Source of the DNA: Gyrodactylus bullatarudis
Lineage: Eukaryota; Platyhelminthes; Monogenea; Gyrodactylidea; Gyrodactylidae
Assembly (NCBI GenBank): GCA_012064415.1
Contig: SSNU01000102.1
Location: 1-64,000 of the forward strand
Direction of reading: 5' to 3'
DNA: 64,000 bases
The position numbers and the translations under genes are program-made. The notes below the pieces were generated by a model. The model did no database searches. It was given only the letters and a program-made list of their open reading frames with translations, and was not told the DNA's origin. Of this stretch, positions 31,421 through 39,896 are shown piece by piece; position 1 is the stretch's first letter; each line of letters starts with the position of its first letter.

Positions 31421-31675
31421 AAAGAAAATCACAAGCTCTCCTATTCAGATCTACTGGGTCTGGATACGAAATTTTCGAATATGACAATATTGAAGCTAAA
31501 TCACCTTATTTGAAATTTATTAAAGGTTCATATTGTAAATCTTTGAAGCCTTTTAATTATCAAGAAACTATGGAAAAGGATATAATCTTTCATTCAATTG
31601 ATGACGGCAAAATGAATAAATACTATCTGATCGATACCGATGAAAATCAGAGGAAGCATATAAAGTCCATTCAAG
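31421..31675 (+). CDS. Module exon 8 (phase 1-1)
   Basis: Acceptor CTTTTTTAAG (31411-31420) with a good pyrimidine tract, donor GTAGAT at 31676, 255 bp (85 codons). Translation RKSQALLFRSTGSGYEIFEY, DNIEAKSPYLKFIKGSYCKS, EKDIIFHSIDDGKMNKYYLI and DENQRKHIKSIQ at the end. A second acceptor (CTATTCAG, 31448) would shorten it and change the phase. Same order of strand blocks and end as exons 2, 9 and 10. Confidence 0.5.
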
Positions 31676-31737
31676 GTAGATAAAATTTAAAAATTGACCG
31701 AATTTTAAAAAATACTTGGTTTTTCCAAAAAAGAGTT

Positions 31738-32796
31738 TCATAATAAAATTTATTAAAACTTAGGTCAATATTAGAATTCTCAGCCATTAGTCAGTCAAAC
31801 GTTTCGACGGTGATTGTCTTCACACGCCTTCTTCAGTGGTACAACAAGTTTATCAAACAAAAAAATACTATTTATGTATTTTCATGATCTCATTCCTAGT
31901 TTTGTCCAATCAGATTAGAGAATAGTGTAGTGGTCGCAAAATTTAGGTTTTCATTTCAATTTTTCCTTTAGCTTATTTTCCATCCTGTTTTAATAAAAAA
32001 TATATCAATAGGATTGTTACAGTCCATACAATATTTTGATAATGTTATTTTTTCAAATTCATTCAACGATATTTGAAAAATTCAAAAATACTATATTTCA
32101 TTAAGATACAAAACAAAATATTTATTTTATCACTTTTTCATAATTGATTCTATCGGTAAGTAAGCGAGGTCCTAAGACTAAAATTCCTAACTTGATGTTG
32201 GGCAAGATCAGAAGAATGATTGAAAAAGATAGGAAGAATTGTTAACAGATAAGCAATGAACTGAATCTCAGCATAAGTTTACAAACACACCAAAATATTG
32301 TGAGGAAACACCTTGAATTTTGTTGGACTAAAGCCAAACAAAATAACATGATCAAAATATTTTATGGACTGTAACAATCCTATTGATATATTTTTTATTA
32401 AAATAGGATGGAAAATAAGGAAGCTAAAGGAAAAATTAAAGTGAAAACCTAAATTTTGCGACTACTTTATAATATAAGAGTTTGACCTATGATAATAAAG
32501 TATTGATAATCAGAAGAATAGAGCAATAGACAAAATTATTCATCAGATTTAACTTAATTTCCTTCTTTTGCCAAAAAGCTGAATCCAACACTGCTCAATG
32601 TTCACTTCACCAACATTTCCATTAAAAGTATCGTTACTGCCAATTTTAAGAGCTTCATGAATCAACCTCTTTCTAAAAGTTTTTTGTACAATAAGAATTT
32701 TAGTCTCTTCAAATTGATTTTATGCGCACTATTGTTGAGAACATGTTGAAAAATATGTGAGGTTAAATCAGGAATAATCATTAATAACAAAAATCG
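31738..32796 (-). mobile_element. PLE-B tail and C-terminus, split by a Tc1 MITE
   Basis: Minus-strand PLE-B tail (about 31738-31928) and the C-terminal coding end (about 32560-32760, HVLNNSAHKINLKRLKFL) are separated by the insertion 31929-32468. Removing it restores the tail order seen at 38640-39250 and 58562-59515. Confidence 0.75.
31929..32468. mobile_element. Tc1-type MITE, about 540 bp, inside a PLE-B tail
   Basis: Inverted arms of about 115 bp (31929-32043 and 32347-32465): AGTGGTCGCAAAATTTAGG at the left, and the mirrored CCTAAATTTTGCGACTACT at the right. Insertion is at a TA in the PLE-B tail, judged against uninterrupted copies. The middle keeps a scrap of transposase (QHIVRKHLEFCWTKAK, near 32290-32340), matching the relic at 9720. 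Confidence 0.8.
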
Positions 32797-32930
32797 GTAA
32801 TAGACCAGAAAGCGTGCACAAAAATTTTCTCTTCCCAAAAATTTTTCTATGTCCAAAATTGTTGCAACTAGTATGTTTGTCACACATTCCTTTTGTATCC
32901 TTCTTTGTCAAGTAATGCAATCCCCTTTGT

Positions 32931-34442
32931 TATCCTGCGAAATGAGGAAAATTACAAGATTCAAAGCTGAATAACTCAGGTTTAAAAAAAGATATGTGTA
33001 AACTTCAAAATGCAATAATTATTAATTTTTCTTGCTCTACATGATGGTATAAGTTGCAAGAATGTATCGTAAATAATAAAAATCTTGATTTTTACAGTAT
33101 ATGCTAGAGTTTTATTAAGAGAAGTTTTATTACAGATTTTCAAATTTACATGCTTCAACTAAAATTTCAAATTTTTCCATGACATTTAATATCTTATTAT
33201 TATACATATTTCAAAATGTCTTAACCTTCTGAGTGCCTGTTCTGGAGTTGTCGACTTGTGTATTGTCTCCCTCAGTGATCGCCATAACCTCTCTATGTTA
33301 TTTGTATGGATTTGATCGTTGATCCACAAATCGACGCCTGTGATTAATGGTACTATGAAAATATCCTAAACGGTTTTATCCCCTTCATTCATCTGAAATT
33401 ATTCTTGAGCCAGGAGCTATATGTCTTCTTACAAACCCATGCAGAGTCTGTTTATTTCGTCATCTCACAAGTGAGAGCTTTATCTCCTTAGATCCGCGAC
33501 ATATTGCACCAACGACCCAGTATCGTTGATTTCTAAAGTATCTACCTCGATTGAACTTTCGTTTGAAAAGATGCATTTCATCAATCTCCCCTGTTTCGTC
33601 CTCCTATTCTTCGATTATCATTTCCAAGATATTGATCTAAAATTCTACTCAGCTTTTTATCAAAATGTACAATTGTAGATCTGGAAACTCCAAGAACTAA
33701 AGCTCTAGTTTCCTGAGTCAATTTCATTCCAAAAAAATACATAATTTGGAGAATCCTATTGATTTTTAATTTCGAATCTGAAAGGTAAGTTAATAAATTA
33801 AAAATTACTTTCGAATATTGTTCCCGTGCGCATTGAAATTCTTTTATTACAAGTTCGGTTGATACATGTTAACTTGCAAGACATTCTCGTTATCTGTGGC
33901 ATTAAAACTGCACCACATTCACAATCCTTGATATCATCATCCATAAGCTCTAATTCAATTACAAAATGTGATTACAAAATGAATAGCTTCCAACTCTGGA
34001 AGCATTATTTGATCTAAGGAAAACATAATTAACTTTTGAACTTTGAACATTCTAATATATATGCTCCCGAATGAATAAAAAAGGGTTGGAGCTTTTCGTG
34101 TTCAGTAAACAAAATCTTGTCTTCTGGTTTTCTAATAAAGTAGAGTCCATATATTTTACTTCAATGCCTTAGCAAAATTCGAGAAAAAGGGGGTCTCTTT
34201 TTTTGATTAAACAAGCTGAATGTTTATCTACCCGAAGAAAACCCCCTTTATGCTGCTTTATTTTGATTATTAGAATGTTTATGAAATGAGAAAGAATTAT
34301 TTACGATACATTCTTGCAACTTATACCATCATGTAGAGCAAGAAAAATTAATAATTATTGCATTTTGAAGTTTACACATATCTTTTTTTAAACCTGAGTT
34401 ATTCAGCTTTGAATCTTGTAATTTTCCTCATTTCGCAGGATA
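32931..34442. mobile_element. Merlin (IS1595/IS1016-type) DNA transposon, 1.5 kb
   Basis: TIRs of 148 bp (32931-33078, 34295-34442) begin TATCCTGCGAAATGAGGAAA. The minus-strand interior (about 33740-33230) encodes a decayed transposase with EIDEMHLFKRKFNRGRYFRN, RYWVVGAICRGSKEIKLSLV, RHIAPGSRIISDEW, GYFHSTINHRRRFVDQRS. These are the D-E-H, G-x-I-C-R and S-D-x-W blocks of the DDE_Tnp_IS1595 family. A stop and frameshifts inactivate it. Confidence 0.8.
33230..33740 (-). pseudogene. Merlin transposase (DDE_Tnp_IS1595), broken
   Basis: First catalytic Asp in EIDEMHLFKRKFNRGR, second in IISDEW, and HRRRFVDQRSNPYK near the third block. At least one stop (after SLVR) and several frameshifts. The enzyme would cut at the 148-bp TIRs. 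A part of the interior (about 33735-33880) is also found at 44040-44165. Confidence 0.75.
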
Positions 34443-34897
34443 AATAACAAAGGGGATTGCATTACTTGACAAAGAAGGATACAAAAGGAATGTGTGACAA
34501 ACATACTAGTTGCAACAATTTTGGACATAGAAAAATTTTTGGGAAGAGAAAATTTTTGTGCACGCTTTCTGGTCTATTACCCAAAAATCTTTATGAAGAT
34601 TACAATGAAAGTTCCCTCATCACCCTACTGAATAAGGCTAACAAATTTCTAATCGGAAATAAACAATTTTACAAAAATTACTATCCCCTAAAATCTAACA
34701 ATAACATATTTGGTAAACTTTTTTTCTTAGCTAAGACACACAAAGAAAATATGATTATTAACTCTAAATGCTCCAAATAAAACCAAATAGGTGAAATTAT
34801 TCTAAATAATATTAATTCACTGAATATTAACTTTGTATTCTGATTTAAAAATTCTTACTAGTTAACTAATATGCTTGATTTGAACTGATTTGATATT
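34443..34897 (+). pseudogene. PLE-B reverse transcriptase, N-terminal part
   Basis: Open in parts: ALLDKEGYKRNVCDKHTSCN, YYPLKSNNNIFGKLFFLAKT (the LYGLPKIHK-like block that precedes the RT core), SKCS, then NQIGEIILNNINSLNINF after a stop. Ends where the terminal repeat of the intact PLE-A begins (34898). The same region on the minus strand is at 8110-8290. Confidence 0.65.
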
Positions 34898-35184
34898 ACT
34901 TTTGTTGGTTTCTGAACTCATGAGGAAGGTAGGAGAAAACAGACGTATATTATAGTGATAAACGTTATATTTCGCCGGGTCTCATCAGACTCTACCCCGG
35001 TTACGATATAAATACTATTACAATGCATAAAATTGAGCCCTTCCATTGGTCAATATTGGTTGATAGGTTGCTCGGTAGGAGTGAGGGTGGGAGGTTGTTT
35101 CACTACAAATTGATTTTTCTTTTCAATCTGATAATTGCTTTTGCTTTTTGATGAAAGTTGTAATTTGCAGTTGCCCGCTATGTC
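34898..35184. repeat. PLE-A terminal inverted repeat, 3' end of the element
   Basis: Starts ACTTTTGTTGGTTTCTGAAC; includes the hammerhead-like motif and, from 35123, the stop codon and last 20 codons of the ORF. Mirrors 37611-37897. Confidence 0.9.
34952..35008 (-). ncRNA. PLE-A hammerhead-like motif, sense to the ORF
   Basis: Minus strand: CCGGGG, CTGATGAGACCCGGCGAAAT (CTGATGA is the complement of 34982-34988), ATATAACGTTTATC. Core complete. CCGGG and CCCGG can pair around the core. Stem III is a near-palindrome. Minimal hammerheads in the flanking repeats of Penelope-like elements are known. Confidence 0.7.
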
Positions 35185-37660
35185 TGTCCCGTTTTCTCCT
35201 CGTTGTTGGGCGTGTTTTTCCATTTCTCACTTCGCTAATTACAGGTTGGCTTTTAATCTGATTATCAACTGTTGTTGACTTCTCGTTGGATTCACATTTA
35301 TCCAATTCTGTAATTGTAACTGGGCCACTGCATTGAACTAGAGATTGGTGATTATTGACTTTTGTCAACTTCTCGCTGTTTTCAGGTTCATCCCTAGTTT
35401 CAATCTGTGTAGAACTAATTATTGGTTTGCCAATTGGGTTCAGGACCTCACAAATCTTTGAAATTTGTTTCCTCTTTATATGAACTTCACGGCCTTTGAA
35501 ACCTAATTTCATTGCCATCATCTTTTGCACGCACAAGTCCGGCTTCAACTTGTTAATGAAGTGATTCTCCGCGCTTTCGAGATTTGACGCCCTCACTTTG
35601 CAAGGTTCACCCGGATTGACCTGATAGAGGATTTTGAAATTGGATTCATCTGCTGTGTGGCCTGTCTCTCTGATATGAGCTTGAACTGAACTGGTGTGCT
35701 TCGGATTCAAATGCTCATTGACTCTCTCACCAAGGGATCGAGTTGTTTGACCGACATAAGTTGATCCACAAGAACATGTGAATTGGTAGATCACACCTCT
35801 TTGTTTCAGTTTTGGGATGACATCTTTGTTACGACCATTTAACAACTTTGAAGTGCGTTGGACTAGTTTCAATTTGTATCCAGGAAATGTTCGCTTCGTG
35901 ATGTTCATAAGCTTGCTGCTCACTATAGTTTTGCTTGTATCGCCTTTAAAAGGAAGGACCAGGACAATCGGTTTCTCCTTTTCCTCTTCGACCTTGTGAT
36001 TGTCTTTTGGGTGGGAATGCTTCTCGATGAAACTGTCTGGATATCCATCTCGTTTCAAGAGATTTTTCAGTTTTGATCTCTCGTCTTTCACATATTCTGT
36101 CGAAACCAGTCGCTCTATTGAGAGAAAAGCATTACTTACAACACTTTTCTTGGTTTCTTTTGGCGAGAAGCTATGAAAGGGCAAGAACTGAGTGGGAGCA
36201 TTCAATTTCCTGTGTATCTTCGTCTTCGCACTCGAACCATCTCGCACAATTTCTAGTTCAAGGAAACTTAGGGTTTTCTCCTTCTCAATTTCGTTTGTGA
36301 ACTTCAAATTTGGATGAATGGTATTTAAGCCTGTACAAATTTCGTCGACATCTTCATCAACGTTGAGTAGTAGGAACGTATCATCCAAGTACCTCATGTA
36401 CAGTCGGGAATTGTTGATCAATTGTAGCATTGGACCTTGTTCTAAGTAGGCAAGAAACATATCTGCTAAGAGAGGGCCAATTGGACTTCCCATTGCAACT
36501 CCATCGATCTGTTTGTAGTAGGTTCCTCCAAACTTGAAATCAATGTTTTGTACCGTCATAAAAACCAAGTTCCTAACTGTGCTCGCGGGAATGCTGCAAA
36601 GCGAAGGGTATTTAGCTATCTGATCAAGAATAAAGTTTACCGTTTCTTTGACTGGGACATTTGTAAAGAGAGAAACAACATCAAATGAGGTCATTTTCCC
36701 ATCTTCGAAATTGATCTCTCTAAGCTTCCTTACCACGTCTTTCGAGTTGGACACTGAATACCGGCAGACTTCGTTTCTCAGGGGCATCAATTTCTCGTTT
36801 AGCCATTGGACAAGTAAATGCTGTGGGCTCGCTGACATGTCCAAAATTGGTCTGTACGTGAGATCATCAGTCTCCTTGTGGACTTTTGGCAGCAAATATA
36901 AACGACTGATAGCTGCGTCTCTTTTTTGCATTGAATTTGATTCTTCGGGGGAGATCATACCTTTCTCCTCGAGAGACTGTATTGTCTTGTTCACTGCCTG
37001 TGTAAACCCTTTGATTCGTTTTTCCGCCTCTCGAGCATCAATTGTAAGAAATCTGCTACGGTCTGATAAGAGGAGTTTTCCTTTTGAGATATAGTCAGCT
37101 TTGTCAACTAGAGCAATACCAGTACCTTTGTCGATGTGACACAGGAGTATTTTAGGGTTCTTACGCAAATTCGACAACGCTTTGTAGTGACCTCTTCTTA
37201 ATTTAGGAGCATCTGGGGTTCTTTGTTTAAATTGCACCCATGTGTCTTTGACTACGGAATTGAATCGATCTCTGTCATTTTCGGAGCTTGCTGTGATTCT
37301 TTCGGTCTTTGTGATGAAACTTTCGAAGCCAATGTCTGTTTCGACATCTTGTTTGACAAGATTTGGCATACAAAACTTGGGTCCAAGACTCAATACTTGC
37401 TGGGTCTCTAAGTCTAGGGATAAATCAGTAAAATTAAAAATATTAGAATCAAGAATGTCTGGAAAGAGGGAATCCGTATACGAGTTGACTACAGACTTTT
37501 CCATTTCGAGTCTCTTTTTGTCTCCTTCGAAATTGGCCACTCGATTCAATTCTGCAAGAAGTCGTTGGATTGTGTTTTCTGGTAGATTGTCAATTTCACT
37601 TATGAGTTTGGACATAGCGGGCAACTGCAAATTACAACTTTCATCAAAAAGCAAAAGCAA
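35123..37660 (-). CDS. Penelope-like element protein: reverse transcriptase plus GIY-YIG endonuclease
   Basis: 845 residues, uninterrupted. N-terminal region to about 240 with the HIDKGTGIALVDKADY block; RT about 245-500: YRPILDM (269-275), motif A SFDVVSLFTNVP (325-336), motif B DGVAMGSPIGPLLAD (386-400), motif C YLDD (424-427). GIY-YIG about 620-720: RGVIYQFTCSCGSTYVGQTT, Arg in RSLGERVNEHL, His in AHIRETGHTADESNF, Glu in ESAENHFINKLKPDLC. A variable linker precedes RRKRDRHSGQLQITTF (821-836), a basic patch with a PIP-like motif. Met1 lies within the terminal repeat; Met16 (37615) is an equally likely start. All catalytic residues are present. Confidence 0.9.
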   Translation of the reverse strand: MLLLFDESCNLQLPAMSKLISEIDNLPENTIQRLLAELNRVANFEGDKKRLEMEKSVVNSYTDSLFPDILDSNIFNFTDLSLDLETQQVLSLGPKFCMPNLVKQDVETDIGFESFITKTERITASSENDRDRFNSVVKDTWVQFKQRTPDAPKLRRGHYKALSNLRKNPKILLCHIDKGTGIALVDKADYISKGKLLLSDRSRFLTIDAREAEKRIKGFTQAVNKTIQSLEEKGMISPEESNSMQKRDAAISRLYLLPKVHKETDDLTYRPILDMSASPQHLLVQWLNEKLMPLRNEVCRYSVSNSKDVVRKLREINFEDGKMTSFDVVSLFTNVPVKETVNFILDQIAKYPSLCSIPASTVRNLVFMTVQNIDFKFGGTYYKQIDGVAMGSPIGPLLADMFLAYLEQGPMLQLINNSRLYMRYLDDTFLLLNVDEDVDEICTGLNTIHPNLKFTNEIEKEKTLSFLELEIVRDGSSAKTKIHRKLNAPTQFLPFHSFSPKETKKSVVSNAFLSIERLVSTEYVKDERSKLKNLLKRDGYPDSFIEKHSHPKDNHKVEEEKEKPIVLVLPFKGDTSKTIVSSKLMNITKRTFPGYKLKLVQRTSKLLNGRNKDVIPKLKQRGVIYQFTCSCGSTYVGQTTRSLGERVNEHLNPKHTSSVQAHIRETGHTADESNFKILYQVNPGEPCKVRASNLESAENHFINKLKPDLCVQKMMAMKLGFKGREVHIKRKQISKICEVLNPIGKPIISSTQIETRDEPENSEKLTKVNNHQSLVQCSGPVTITELDKCESNEKSTTVDNQIKSQPVISEVRNGKTRPTTRRKRDRHSGQLQITTFIKKQKQLSD

Positions 37661-37897
37661 TTATCAGATTGAAAAGAAAAATCAATTTGTAGTGAAACAA
37701 CCTCCCACCCTCACTCCTACCGAGCAACCTATCAACCAATATTGACCAATGGAAGGGCTCAATTTTATGCATTGTAATAGTATTTATATCGTAACCGGGG
37801 TAGAGTCTGATGAGACCCGGCGAAATATAACGTTTATCACTATAATATACGTCTGTTTTCTCCTACCTTCCTCATGAGTTCAGAAACCAACAAAAGT
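37611..37897. repeat. PLE-A terminal inverted repeat, 5' end of the element
   Basis: Inverted copy of 34898-35184. It covers the first 17 codons of the long frame, antisense to the DNA that encodes the PIP-like tail at the other end. Hammerhead-like motif on the plus strand at 37795-37850. Confidence 0.9.
37795..37850 (+). ncRNA. PLE-A hammerhead-like motif, antisense to the ORF
   Basis: CTGATGA at 37807-37813, GAAA at 37822-37825, near-palindrome ATATAACGTTTAT followed by C at 37838. Same as the 3' copy. Confidence 0.7.
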
Positions 37898-38165
37898 GAT
37901 ATTCTTGATGAAGTTCGACAATATTATCGTAAAAATGATTTGATATTGTTAATTTTTTTTCTTGAGATGTTGTTGATATGTATAATAATATTCCTTTAGA
38001 AGAATTTTTGTTTAAAATTGAAATCGATATAATCAATTTAGAGCCTATTTTAGTCAAATTTTGTTAGATGGTTGTAAACTTTGTTTAGAAAATAATATCT
38101 TTAAATTCAATAATAAATTTTTTGAAGACATAAGTTGCCTGATTTCCTCAAAGATATTTTTGGGT
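37898..38165 (-). other. Possible PLE-B remnant
   Basis: A 61-codon minus frame (37872-38057) and LLNLKILFSKQ-type sequence near 38100 are AT-rich, like decayed PLE coding DNA; family assignment is a guess. Confidence 0.25.
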
Positions 38166-38217
38166 TGCTGACCTGGAGTCATGCTGGAGCTGAGAACGAG
38201 CGAAAGATTTGTTTTGG

Positions 38218-38272
38218 TGAATAAAGCTTTATTTTCGTCGGTTCTCTTCAGACCAAACACCGACTTTCGATA
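38218..38272 (-). ncRNA. PLE-A-like hammerhead-like motif
   Basis: Minus strand: GTCGGT, CTGAAGAGAACCGACGAAAA, then ATAAAGCTTTAT, a perfect 12-base palindrome. CTGANGA and GAAA are complete. GTCGGT pairs with ACCGAC around the core. Confidence 0.6.
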
Positions 38273-38432
38273 TATATTTATACATAAATGAAGGTTGGGA
38301 ACATTAAGGATTAGCCAATAGCATTTATTCATTAGGAGTTGACCAATTGGTGTTGAGTTTGTTCATACTCTCCGGGCTGTGAGGAATACGTCTATTTTTT
38401 GATTACCGGTTGGTAATCCTTTCCTCTGTTTC

Positions 38433-38623
38433 CCCGTCTTTTTGTGTTGCTTAGGCGATATGGAGAGGTTTCTTTTTCGCGTAGTAGTGAGGGTCTGTGC
38501 TTCTGGTTGGGAAAGATATCTTTTTCGATCATCAACGCTTTTATTTGGTTCCCGGTTGCCAGGGGAACTACTACGCGAAAAAGAAACCTCTCCATATCGC
38601 CTAAGCAACACAAAAAGACGGGT
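38433..38623. repeat. 55-bp perfect inverted repeat (hairpin) in coding DNA
   Basis: CCGTCTTTTTGTGTTGCTTA at 38434 and its complement ending near 38622, continuing through CGCGTAGTAG/CTACTACGCG; loop of about 80 bp. Both strands therefore encode the same KRNLSISPKQHKKTG peptide. Confidence 0.85.
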
Positions 38624-38639
38624 CCAATAACCAAACTAA

Positions 38640-39265
38640 TATTTTTGAAGGCTGTGGTATTTATAAACTAAAGTGTAGCTGTGATAAAAGTTATATTAGT
38701 CAAACTGGTAGAAATTTTAAAACAAGAAAAATGAACATAAGAACAGTATCTTAAAAAATGATAATAAATCACATGTTTTTCAACATGTTCTCAACAATAG
38801 TGGGCATAAAATCAATTTGAAGAGACTAAAATTCTTAGTGTACAAAAAAATTTTAGAAAGAGGTTGATTCATGAAGCTCTTAAAATTGGCAGTAACGATA
38901 CTTTTAATGGAAATGTTGGTGAAGTGAACATTGAGCAGTGTTGGATTCAGCTTTTTGGAAATTAAGTTAAATCTGATGAATAATTTTGTCTATTGCTCTA
39001 TTCTTCTGATTATCAATACTTTATTATCATAGGTCAAACTCACATATTATACTATTCTCAATCTGATTGGACAAAACTAATAGGGATGAGATCATGAAAA
39101 TATATAAATAGTATTTTGTGTTTGATAAACTTGTCGTACCACTGAAGAAGGCGTGTGAAGACAATCACCGTCGAAACGTTTGGGTGATTAACGGCTGAGA
39201 ATTCTAATATTGACCTAAGTTTTAATAAATTTTATTATGAAACTAATTTTAGATCATTTTTCAAT
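38640..39265 (+). mobile_element. PLE-B copy: GIY-YIG end and full tail
   Basis: Starts inside the nuclease (IFEGCGIYKLKCSCDKSYIS, QTGRNFKTRK), broken by a deletion after MNIRTVS, then HVFQHVLNNSGHKINLKRLK and the WIQLFGN end near 38965. The tail follows with CACTGAAGAAGGCGTGTGAA, CGTCGAAACGTTTGG, and ends TTTTAATAAATTTTATTATG. A good reference for the tail because nothing interrupts it. Confidence 0.75.
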
Positions 39266-39896
39266 GAATCCGAAAAGAATTCATGTTTATTAACACATAT
39301 AATTGAGTGGTTACATTGCTAGATTTCTTGACCTTTTTAATTGAATGTAAATTCACTATAGTTCTCTTTGATCTTTCGTCTTATATAGTATCAGGACAGA
39401 GCAATTATTCCTTGAGTACCTAGAATTTATTGCTGTTAGATCCCTTAGATTTAGTACATCTTACAGTGCCGATCTTGTATACACTGAACTCGTTTATTTC
39501 AATAATCACTCCCGTTATAAAGCCTGGATCTTCTCTTCTTCTATCAACATTGGGAATCTTAATTTTCACATAATCACCAATTCAGGGATATTTGATTTCG
39601 CTTCTGATTATGTCAACATCTTTTGAGATAAAGCTCGAACAAATTCATCTCTTTCATGATTTTCTTGAATGGGAGAGATATATTCTTCAGAAGAATAGTC
39701 TTTGAAATCATCTACTGTTTCACATTGTGACTCTTTGTTCAATACGATAACTTATTTAGCCTTAAGGTCCAAAAACTGCTCTGTATGGAGTTGTCTTAAT
39801 GCCAACATGAAAAGCATTGTTTTTGGATTACTGACATCTAAAATAACCTTTAGCATTCCTTTCAATTATGATCGATCACCCAGCTTTTCAACATCT
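39266..39896 (-). pseudogene. Ginger/KRBA2-type integrase, C-terminal relic
   Basis: On the minus strand, about 39640-39440 reads IGDYVKIKIPNVDRRREDPG, FITGVIIEINEFSVYKIGTV and RCTKSKGSNSN. The pattern V-K-I-x-I-P-x-V-D-R followed by Y-K-I-G-T matches the C-terminal domain of KRBA2-like integrases of Ginger DNA transposons and related Gypsy elements. The upstream part (39900-39700) is decayed. No catalytic core seen in this copy. Confidence 0.6.

Larger units (their letters stand above)
32797..34581. repeat. Inverted repeat of Merlin ends plus PLE-B flank
   Basis: Arms 32797-33078 and 34295-34581 are inverted copies over about 280 bp. Each arm contains 148 bp of Merlin TIR and about 135 bp of PLE-B reverse transcriptase sequence, which ends at the same point (GGTCTATTACC). 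The symmetry therefore extends beyond the transposon ends. Confidence 0.8.
34898..37897 (-). mobile_element. Full-length PLE-A Penelope-like retrotransposon, 3.0 kb
   Basis: One 845-codon frame between inverted terminal repeats of equal length: 34898-35184 and 37611-37897 (287 bp each, no mismatch noticed by eye). Each repeat carries a hammerhead-like motif, sense at the 3' end and antisense at the 5' end. The repeats reach into the reading frame at both ends. No stop or frameshift and identical arms suggest a young and perhaps active copy. Penelope elements insert by a GIY-YIG nick and target-primed reverse transcription. Confidence 0.9.
38200..38626 (-). mobile_element. PLE-A-like C-terminus and terminal repeat, with local inverted duplication
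   Basis: Minus strand encodes TRKRNLSISPKQHKKTGKQR, KGLPTGNQKIDVFLTARRV and stop near 38362, then a terminal repeat with hammerhead-like motif. Related to the copy at 62040-62426 rather than to the intact PLE-A, so a subfamily. A 55-bp inverted repeat (38433-38487 and 38569-38623) mirrors the coding sequence. Confidence 0.7.

Noticed and set aside
36073..37745. Several plus-strand ORFs of 60-167 codons opposite the intact PLE-A
   Set aside because: Antisense shadows of the 845-codon frame; no independent motif.
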